A stretch of 64,000 bases of DNA from Tatumella sp. JGM91 (GTDB taxonomy: Bacteria > Pseudomonadota > Gammaproteobacteria > Enterobacterales > Enterobacteriaceae), in contig NZ_JAERJP010000002.1 of assembly GCF_018257575.1 (NCBI RefSeq), forward strand, positions 124,001-188,000, read 5' to 3'. Both the position numbers and the translations under genes were made by a program. Positions 58,524-64,000 of the stretch are shown here, piece after piece. The notes under the pieces were generated by a model that was not told the DNA's origin, made no database searches, and worked only from the letters and a program-made list of their open reading frames with translations. Position 1 is the first letter of the stretch. Every line of letters starts with the position of its first letter.

Positions 58524-60779
58524 TCAGAAATGCACATTGGCGGTCAGCATCCAGGTACGTGGTGTGCCCGGCGTATAGCGATAGCCACTGCGGTTAAGTG
58601 CAGCAATATATTTTTTATTAAACATATTGTAGACATTCAGCTGTAAATCGAGGGTCGGATTCACCCGCCACGTCGCCATAGAGTCGGCAACCCAGTAATG
58701 ATCAACCGATGAAGGTGTGCCTGACGCACCGTCTTTAATTTTATGCATACTGCCCGTGTAACGTGCACCTAAACCAACTGTCACGTCATCGGTCACATCC
58801 CAGGTCGCCCAGGAGGTAAAGGCATGACGCGGGGTGAACGGAATATAGCTGGAGCCGTCATTGGTTGCCGAGGTTTTGTCGGTACGGGTGTTCTGCAATG
58901 TATAACCGGCCATCAGATGAATATTGTCCGTAATATCCCCTGCGGCAGTCAGTTCATAACCCTGAACCCGTTTGGAACCAATCTGCTGGTACTGATTAGT
59001 AGTTGTATCCAGCTCCGCGTCATTTTTAATCGTGGTTCTGAATAGTGCAGCACTGAGTAACAGTTTTTTATTCAGTAACGACCATTTGGTGCCCAGTTCT
59101 GATGTTTCTGCACGCTCTGGTTTGAAGTTAATGTTTTCACCGCTGCGTGACGTCCTGTCGGTACTGTCGCTGGTCAGTTTGAAATCAGTGCCGCCCGGAG
59201 GCTGCTGAGATACACCGTAGTTAACGTACAGGTTACCTTCTTTGGTCAGATGATACAGAGCTCCGGCTTTCCAGTTGACCAGGTTACCTGAGTGGCTGAG
59301 ATCCGTATGGCCGGTGGCACTGTCCCCGGTATAATGTGTTTTGTAGCTGTCGAGGCGCAAGCCGCCATTAAACTCAATACGCTGCGTCAGCTTAAGAGTG
59401 TCAAACGCATAAACACCGAGGGTATTGGTGCGGGCTTTTGAACCATAACCGGTGGCAGAACTGACTGCCGTATCCGCATCAGGATTCAGCAGGTTAACGC
59501 TGTTCGCCGCAAAGGCGTAAGGGTAGGAAACATAATCTTCCCGGGTCAGTTCCAGCCCGGTGCTGATATTATGTTGCATCCCGAAGGTATCGAATTTTGT
59601 CGTCAGGTTAGTCTGGTTAGTCAGAATTTTATTGACCGTATTGCTTGAGTTCATCAGGCGTGAACCATAAACATTACCGTCAGTTTCGGTGATAGTCCGG
59701 CCCAGCACCGCAGAAAGCAGATAACGCTGACGAATTTCAGACCAGCGGGTGGTATTTCGCAACGTTGTGCGGTCGTTAAAGTCGTGCTCCAGCCGGGAGG
59801 TGAAAGTATCGATCATATCGTGTTCATAATCTGAATCGGTACCGTAAAATGTACTGCGTGATACTGGTCCGGAATTGTTCAGTATGCTGTTGGTACTGCT
59901 GTAGCCCGGTAAGCCGACCGTATACACCCCGCCATCCGGAGTGTTGTCTTGCTGTTCATGGAAGTAATCAAGATACCAGCGGGTTTTGGTACCTAAACCG
60001 AAGGCCAGTGAAGGCGCGATACCGAATTTCTGGTGGTTAATATGGTCGCGATCTTTTGTATTGCCTTTATCACCCATCACATTAACACGGAAAGCCGCGG
60101 TATCGCTCAGCATCTGGTTATAATCCAGGGTAGCCCGCCGTTCAGAGGCACTGCCATAGCCGAGAGATCCATCCACCCCGGTATAAAGCTCCGGTTGTTT
60201 ACTGACCATATTAATCGAGCCGGAAGGTGCAGTACGTCCGTAATCTGAGCCCGATGGCCCTTTAATCACTTCAATACTCTGGGTATTAAAGGTATCACGG
60301 GTGATACTTCCGATATCACGGATACCATCGCTATAAATACTGCCGGAAGTATCAATACCACGCATCATAATGGCATCCCCCATATTGGTGCTGCCATTCT
60401 CACCAGAGAAGAATGCACCGACTCCAGGGGAATTTTTCAGGGCCTCTGTCAGTGTGGTCGCCTGCTGTTCCTGCAATACTTTTTCCGGAATAATGGTCAC
60501 GGTGCGGGTGGTATCAGCCAGCGGTGCCGTAAATTTAGGATCGGAAAGACCGGATGGCAGGTAGAGTGACGGTAAGCTGCTGCCTGTCACGACCAGAGTA
60601 TTGTCACCGGCCGCTTTTTTACTGCCGGCTGCAGGCGCTGTTTTCGCTGCCGCAGCGGAATCTGTCGCTGCCGGGGTAACCTGTGCCTGCGCAACACCAG
60701 AAGCCGCGCAAAGACCGGCAAATACACTTAATGTACCGAGGGTTTTAAAAGCAGGTGAAATATTTTTTTTACTGTTCAC
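58524..60779 (-). CDS. fiu: TonB-dependent catecholate siderophore receptor, Fiu-like
   Basis: The 751-residue outer-membrane receptor probably imports iron as catecholate monomers. E. coli Fiu has 760 residues and the barrel and plug align closely: A-D-T-T-R-T-V-T-I-I-P-E, L-K-N-S-P-G-V-G-A-F-F, E-V-I-K-G-P-S-G-S-D-Y-G-R, and the C-terminal T-P-R-T-W-M-L-T-A-N-V-H-F. A signal peptide ends at G-V-A-Q-A near residue 32, and the TonB box is likely T-L-V-V-T. The start chosen is GTG at 60779 (V-N-S-K-K-N) with a GCGGA ribosome site. Upstream ATGs lie within or beyond the Fur box. It sits where E. coli has eda-edd. Confidence 0.92.
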   Translation of the reverse strand: MNSKKNISPAFKTLGTLSVFAGLCAASGVAQAQVTPAATDSAAAAKTAPAAGSKKAAGDNTLVVTGSSLPSLYLPSGLSDPKFTAPLADTTRTVTIIPEKVLQEQQATTLTEALKNSPGVGAFFSGENGSTNMGDAIMMRGIDTSGSIYSDGIRDIGSITRDTFNTQSIEVIKGPSGSDYGRTAPSGSINMVSKQPELYTGVDGSLGYGSASERRATLDYNQMLSDTAAFRVNVMGDKGNTKDRDHINHQKFGIAPSLAFGLGTKTRWYLDYFHEQQDNTPDGGVYTVGLPGYSSTNSILNNSGPVSRSTFYGTDSDYEHDMIDTFTSRLEHDFNDRTTLRNTTRWSEIRQRYLLSAVLGRTITETDGNVYGSRLMNSSNTVNKILTNQTNLTTKFDTFGMQHNISTGLELTREDYVSYPYAFAANSVNLLNPDADTAVSSATGYGSKARTNTLGVYAFDTLKLTQRIEFNGGLRLDSYKTHYTGDSATGHTDLSHSGNLVNWKAGALYHLTKEGNLYVNYGVSQQPPGGTDFKLTSDSTDRTSRSGENINFKPERAETSELGTKWSLLNKKLLLSAALFRTTIKNDAELDTTTNQYQQIGSKRVQGYELTAAGDITDNIHLMAGYTLQNTRTDKTSATNDGSSYIPFTPRHAFTSWATWDVTDDVTVGLGARYTGSMHKIKDGASGTPSSVDHYWVADSMATWRVNPTLDLQLNVYNMFNKKYIAALNRSGYRYTPGTPRTWMLTANVHF

Positions 60780-60803
60780 TGATGATCCGCAATTACATGA
60801 AAT

Positions 60804-60822
60804 GATTGTGATAATCATTTTC
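60804..60822 (-). promoter_or_regulatory. Fur box upstream of the Fiu-like gene
   Basis: On the minus strand GAAAATGATTATCACAATC matches the 19-bp Fur consensus GATAATGATAATCATTATC at 15 positions. It begins 25 bases before the GTG start, so Fe2+-Fur should repress the gene when iron is ample. Confidence 0.88.
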
Positions 60823-61034
60823 ATTAATATTACATTAATATGTAAGGCCTGATTTACATTTACTTTCATTTCCTTAACTAAAGACATAAATAAAATCGCC
60901 GCAACACGGAACTTTTCACGACAGGCTGAAATTTATAGATAAAAATCAGGACACTGATTGCCTGAAAGCACTCGCCCTGCCCCCGGATAAATCACCGGTT
61001 GCCGGTTAGCCCTGTAAATCCGTGGTTCGATCAA

Positions 61035-61059
61035 AAACGGCCTGCAAAGCAGGCCGTTT
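61035..61059 (-). terminator. Terminator of zwf
   Basis: A perfect 11-bp stem (AAACGGCCTGC at 61035-61045 with GCAGGCCGTTT at 61049-61059) has additional A on the left, giving a U-run on the minus strand. It ends about 28 bases past the zwf stop. Confidence 0.9.
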
Positions 61060-61087
61060 CAGTTCAGATTCCGACAATCAGGAAATA

Positions 61088-62563
61088 TTATTCAAATTCA
61101 TTCCATGAACGACCATCGCGGGTGATCATGGCAACCGAAGCCACAGGCCCCCATGTACCGGCCTGGTATGGCTTAGCCCCATCGCCATCGGCTGCCCAGG
61201 CGTTAATGATCGAGTCAACCCATGTCCAGGCCGCCTCAACTTCATCCCGGCGGACAAACAGTGCCTGAATACCGCGCATCGTTTCCAGCAGCAGTCGTTC
61301 GTAGGCATCCGCCAGATGAGACTCATTAAACGTTTCAGAGAAACTGAGGTCCAGTTCAGTAGTCTGCAGTTTATGTTTATGATCCAGGCCCGGCACTTTG
61401 TTCAGAATTTCAATTGCCACCCCTTCATCCGGTTGCAGACGAATAGTCAGCTTATTCTGTGGTAACTCAGAGTAGGAATCTTTAAACAGGTTTAGCTCAG
61501 GGTTCTTAAAGTAAACCACAACTTCTGAACATTTCGACGGTAAGCGTTTACCGGTTCTCAGATAGAAAGGTACGCCAGCCCAGCGCCAGTTATCGATATC
61601 CACACGGATAGAGACAAAAGTTTCGGTAGTGCTGGTTTTATTCGCCCCTTCCTCTTCCAGATAACCCGGTACTTTTTTGCCCTGAACAAAGCCGGCGGTA
61701 TACTGCCCGCGGACCGTTTTGTCACGGACATTGGTCTGGTCAATACGGCGTAATGAACGCAGAACTTTGACTTTCTCGTCACGAATACTGTCGGCGCTTA
61801 AATCTGACGGCGGGGACATCGCAATCATCGTCAGGATCTGCAGCAGGTGGTTCTGGATCATATCGCGCATCTGACCGGCTTTATCAAAATAGCCCCAGCG
61901 CCCTTCAATACCGACTTCTTCAGCCACGGTAATCTGCACGTGGTCGATGGTACGGTTATCCCAGTTATTCACGAAAATGGAGTTAGCAAAGCGCAATGCC
62001 AGCAGATTAAGGACCGTTTCTTTCCCCAGATAATGGTCAATACGGAATACCTGGCTTTCGTCAAAGTACTCACCGACACTGTCATTAATCTCACGGGATG
62101 TTTCCAGAGAAGTACCTAACGGTTTCTCCATAACCACCCGCGCAGGTTTAGCGTTCAGCCTGGCCTGCCCCAGCCCTTTACAGATAGCACCGAATGTATT
62201 CGGGGGCATGGCGAAATAGTTAATGGTGGTCCGCTTTTTCTGGTCGAGCATTTTGCCCAGACGGCTGAAGCTGCCGCTGTCGTTTACATCCAGATTACAA
62301 AAATCGAGGCGGCTGCTGAGTTTTTCCCACAGCGCTTCATCGATTTTCTCTTTCATAAAGGTTTCGAGGGCTTCACGAACAACCTTGGTATAGGCTGCTT
62401 TATCCCATTCCGCCCGTCCGACACCAATAATGCGGGACTCTTCATGGATCTGTCCGGCCTTTTCCAGTTGATACAGGGAAGGCAACAATTTGCGGCGGGC
62501 GAGATCGCCTTTGGCACCGAAAATGACCAGATCACATGCCTGGGCCTGATGGGTTACCGACAT
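61088..62563 (-). CDS. zwf: Glucose-6-phosphate 1-dehydrogenase
   Basis: The 491-residue enzyme is the first step of the pentose phosphate pathway, oxidising glucose-6-phosphate with NADP. E. coli Zwf also has 491 residues. The coenzyme fold is in [12 protein letters not shown] near 15-26, and the substrate and catalytic site is R-I-D-H-Y-L-G-K-E near 176-184. The start at 62563 follows GAGGAG. The E. coli neighbours edd and eda downstream and hexR upstream are all missing, so 6-phosphogluconate here should flow to the pentose phosphate route unless these genes are elsewhere. Confidence 0.98.
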   Translation of the reverse strand: MSVTHQAQACDLVIFGAKGDLARRKLLPSLYQLEKAGQIHEESRIIGVGRAEWDKAAYTKVVREALETFMKEKIDEALWEKLSSRLDFCNLDVNDSGSFSRLGKMLDQKKRTTINYFAMPPNTFGAICKGLGQARLNAKPARVVMEKPLGTSLETSREINDSVGEYFDESQVFRIDHYLGKETVLNLLALRFANSIFVNNWDNRTIDHVQITVAEEVGIEGRWGYFDKAGQMRDMIQNHLLQILTMIAMSPPSDLSADSIRDEKVKVLRSLRRIDQTNVRDKTVRGQYTAGFVQGKKVPGYLEEEGANKTSTTETFVSIRVDIDNWRWAGVPFYLRTGKRLPSKCSEVVVYFKNPELNLFKDSYSELPQNKLTIRLQPDEGVAIEILNKVPGLDHKHKLQTTELDLSFSETFNESHLADAYERLLLETMRGIQALFVRRDEVEAAWTWVDSIINAWAADGDGAKPYQAGTWGPVASVAMITRDGRSWNEFE

Positions 62564-63123
62564 TTTATTCTCCTCGTTGCAGAATTACCGCCACTGTCTG
62601 CTGACATTGTCGGACTCTTTCATTATTCAATTACGTTACACTGTACTTCTTTCATATCACCAGGTAAATACGCGCTTAATCCCTGATGTTTCAATGTGTT
62701 CTGTGATTAAGGCCGTTAAATGGCCCGGGCTGGCCGGATGTCAGTCATATTATTTATAGTACAACCACCAGCACTGCTAATCCGTAAGCCTGATAGTAAC
62801 ATTATCAGACGGTTTTTACTGTCCCGCAACGCGGGTTATCACCTCTGGAAATAATAGCCGCTGGCTTTCGTCCGCAGACCGGTTAGCCCGTCCGCCGGCA
62901 GTATGCGGGGCTGCATGACAGAAAAAATTAATTCACTATAAGTTGTACCGTATCAAAGACCGGCTAATCAAATAGCGTTGAGATAATAACAGCTCACACA
63001 CCGCTTGCTTTAACAAAATGACAACAGTTTAGCTCGAAACGAATAACCCGAATCAGCTAGAATACCGGCGAATATCCTGCTGCGGAACATCACTCCGCAG
63101 CTTTTTTGTTAACGGAGTCCTTC
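62564..63123. promoter_or_regulatory. 560-bp divergent region between zwf and pykA (hexR absent)
   Basis: No gene-like frame of good length or ribosome site is found. In E. coli hexR occupies this place. The region must hold the promoters of both genes. A TAGAAT at 63058-63063 could be the pykA -10, with a poor -35. No HexR-type palindrome was recognised. Confidence 0.6.
63079..63107 (+). terminator. Terminator-like hairpin in the pykA leader
   Basis: A perfect 8-bp stem (GCTGCGGA at 63079-63086 with TCCGCAGC at 63094-63101) is followed by six T at 63102-63107, only 16 bases before the pykA ATG. By form it is an intrinsic terminator. By place it may be an attenuator, a 5' stabilising stem or the left-over hexR terminator. 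Confidence 0.75.
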
Positions 63124-64000
63124 ATGTCAAGACGTCTCAGAAGAACCAAAATTGTTACCACCCTGGGCCCGGCGACCGATCGCGATAATAATCTCGAAAA
63201 AATTATTGCTGCCGGCGCCAATGTGGTTCGCCTTAATTTCTCCCACGGCAGCGCAGAAGACCATCAGGCCAGGGCGGTGAAAGTCAGGGAGATTGCGCAA
63301 AAGCTGGGGCGTCATGTAGCCATCCTTGGCGATTTACAAGGCCCGAAAATCAGGGTGTCGACCTTCAAAGAAGGAAAGGTCTTTCTGAATACAGGCGATG
63401 CTTTCCTGCTGGATGCCAGCCTGGAAAAAGGTGAAGGCGATAAGGATAAAGTCGGTATCGATTACAAAGGATTGCCCCGTGATGTTGTTCCCGGTGACAT
63501 CCTGTTACTGGATGACGGGCGGGTACAATTAAAAGTGCTGCGGATTAACGAATATCAGGTATTTACCGAAGTCACTGTCGGTGGCCCCCTGTCGAATAAC
63601 AAAGGCATTAACAAACTGGGCGGTGGTTTATCGGCGGCGGCCTTAACAGAAAAAGATAAAGCAGATATCCGCACGGCAGCCAGTATCGGTGTCGACTATC
63701 TGGCAGTCTCTTTTCCCCGTGTCGGTGCTGATCTGCATTACGCCCGTAAACTGGCGCAGGACGCTGGCTGTAATGCACAGATAGTCGCCAAGGTGGAACG
63801 TGCCGAAGCTGTCGCTTCCGAAGCAGCAATGGACGACATTATCCTTGCCTGTGATGCGGTGATGGTCGCACGGGGCGATTTAGGGGTTGAAATTGGTGAC
63901 CCTGAACTGGTCGGTATCCAGAAAACGCTGATCCGCAGGGCACGTCGCCTTAATCGTACGGTGATCACTGCAACCCAGATGATGGAATCAATGATTACTA
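63124..64000 (+). CDS. pykA: Pyruvate kinase II (partial, runs off the window)
   Basis: The first 292 residues of the AMP-activated pyruvate kinase are present; E. coli PykA has 480. The start [16 protein letters not shown] is identical to E. coli. V-V-R-L-N-F-S-H-G near 37-45, G-D-L-Q-G-P-K-I-R near 72-80 and the active-site A-K-V-E-R-A-E-A followed by [10 protein letters not shown] form the catalytic barrel. It converts phosphoenolpyruvate and ADP to pyruvate and ATP. The ribosome site ACGGAG is 8 bases upstream. The 3' part is outside the window. Confidence 0.97.
   Translation, partial: MSRRLRRTKIVTTLGPATDRDNNLEKIIAAGANVVRLNFSHGSAEDHQARAVKVREIAQKLGRHVAILGDLQGPKIRVSTFKEGKVFLNTGDAFLLDASLEKGEGDKDKVGIDYKGLPRDVVPGDILLLDDGRVQLKVLRINEYQVFTEVTVGGPLSNNKGINKLGGGLSAAALTEKDKADIRTAASIGVDYLAVSFPRVGADLHYARKLAQDAGCNAQIVAKVERAEAVASEAAMDDIILACDAVMVARGDLGVEIGDPELVGIQKTLIRRARRLNRTVITATQMMESMIT

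Larger units (their letters stand above)
60780..61087. promoter_or_regulatory. 308-bp gap between fiu and zwf
   Basis: No gene is seen. It holds the Fur box and promoter of the receptor gene at its left end and the zwf terminator at its right end, so the two minus-strand genes are separate units. Confidence 0.7.

Overview
The window is chromosomal DNA of a gammaproteobacterium of the order Enterobacterales. Almost every gene is a full-length counterpart of an E. coli K-12 gene, with the usual lengths and motifs. The order follows several E. coli blocks: ydjA-sppA-ansA-yeaC-msrB-gapA-yeaD-mipA-yeaG-yeaH, cvrA-dadX-dadA-ycgB-fadR-dsbB-ycgNML-minCDE, rnd-fadD-yeaY-tsaB-yoaA-yoaB-yoaH-pabB-nudL-sdaA-yoaE-rlmA-cspC, and htpX-prc-proQ-msrC-letAB-rsmF-yebYZ-holE-exoX-ptrB-purT-zwf-pykA. 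It is not E. coli. Many genes that E. coli has at these junctions are absent: selD, pncA, yeaE, nhaB, manXYZ, yobD, mntP, mgrB, kdgR, yebQ, pphA, yobA, yebG, eda, edd and hexR. Such losses would suit an Erwiniaceae-type lineage (a Tatumella-like genome is one guess), but I cannot prove the genus.

Region 1-2068 is foreign: AT-rich and carrying two tightly coupled minus-strand genes. One is a complete tyrosine recombinase; the other looks like a second recombinase-type protein and runs off the window. The element sits inside topB, exactly within the codons for the conserved TOPRIM motif (the arginine of D-P-D-R-E-G). It is the only accessory region and the best candidate for an under-described system, but its cargo lies outside the window.

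Region 2.4-10 kb holds envelope and central-metabolism genes: ydjA, sppA, ansA, yeaC-msrB, gapA, yeaD and mipA. Region 10-22 kb holds the stress kinase pair yeaG-yeaH behind a strongly folded leader, a 32-residue membrane protein like YoaK, the antiporter cvrA, an MFS efflux gene, the D-alanine catabolic pair dadA-dadX, and ycgB (SpoVR family). YeaG, YeaH and YcgB therefore lie within about 10 kb of each other. Region 22-32 kb holds fadR, dsbB, ycgN, ycgM, ycgL, the division-site operon minCDE, rnd, fadD, a Slp lipoprotein, tsaB and yoaA. Fatty-acid control (fadR) and activation (fadD) are both here.

Region 33-46 kb holds yoaB, yoaH, pabB-nudL, sdaA, yoaE, rlmA, yobF-cspC, yebO, yobH, htpX and proQ-prc. 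Region 46-58 kb holds msrC, the envelope lipid-transport pair letA-letB, rsmF, the small RNA SdsR, yebZ-yebY, holE-exoX, ptrB and PurR-controlled purT. In the last part a Fur-controlled catecholate siderophore receptor (fiu-like) occupies the place where E. coli has eda-edd, followed by zwf and the start of pykA. The joint absence of edd, eda, hexR and kdgR from their usual places suggests that the Entner-Doudoroff branch and its regulators were lost or moved.

Most convergent gene pairs are separated by clear intrinsic terminators. No rRNA, tRNA, CRISPR array or insertion sequence was seen.
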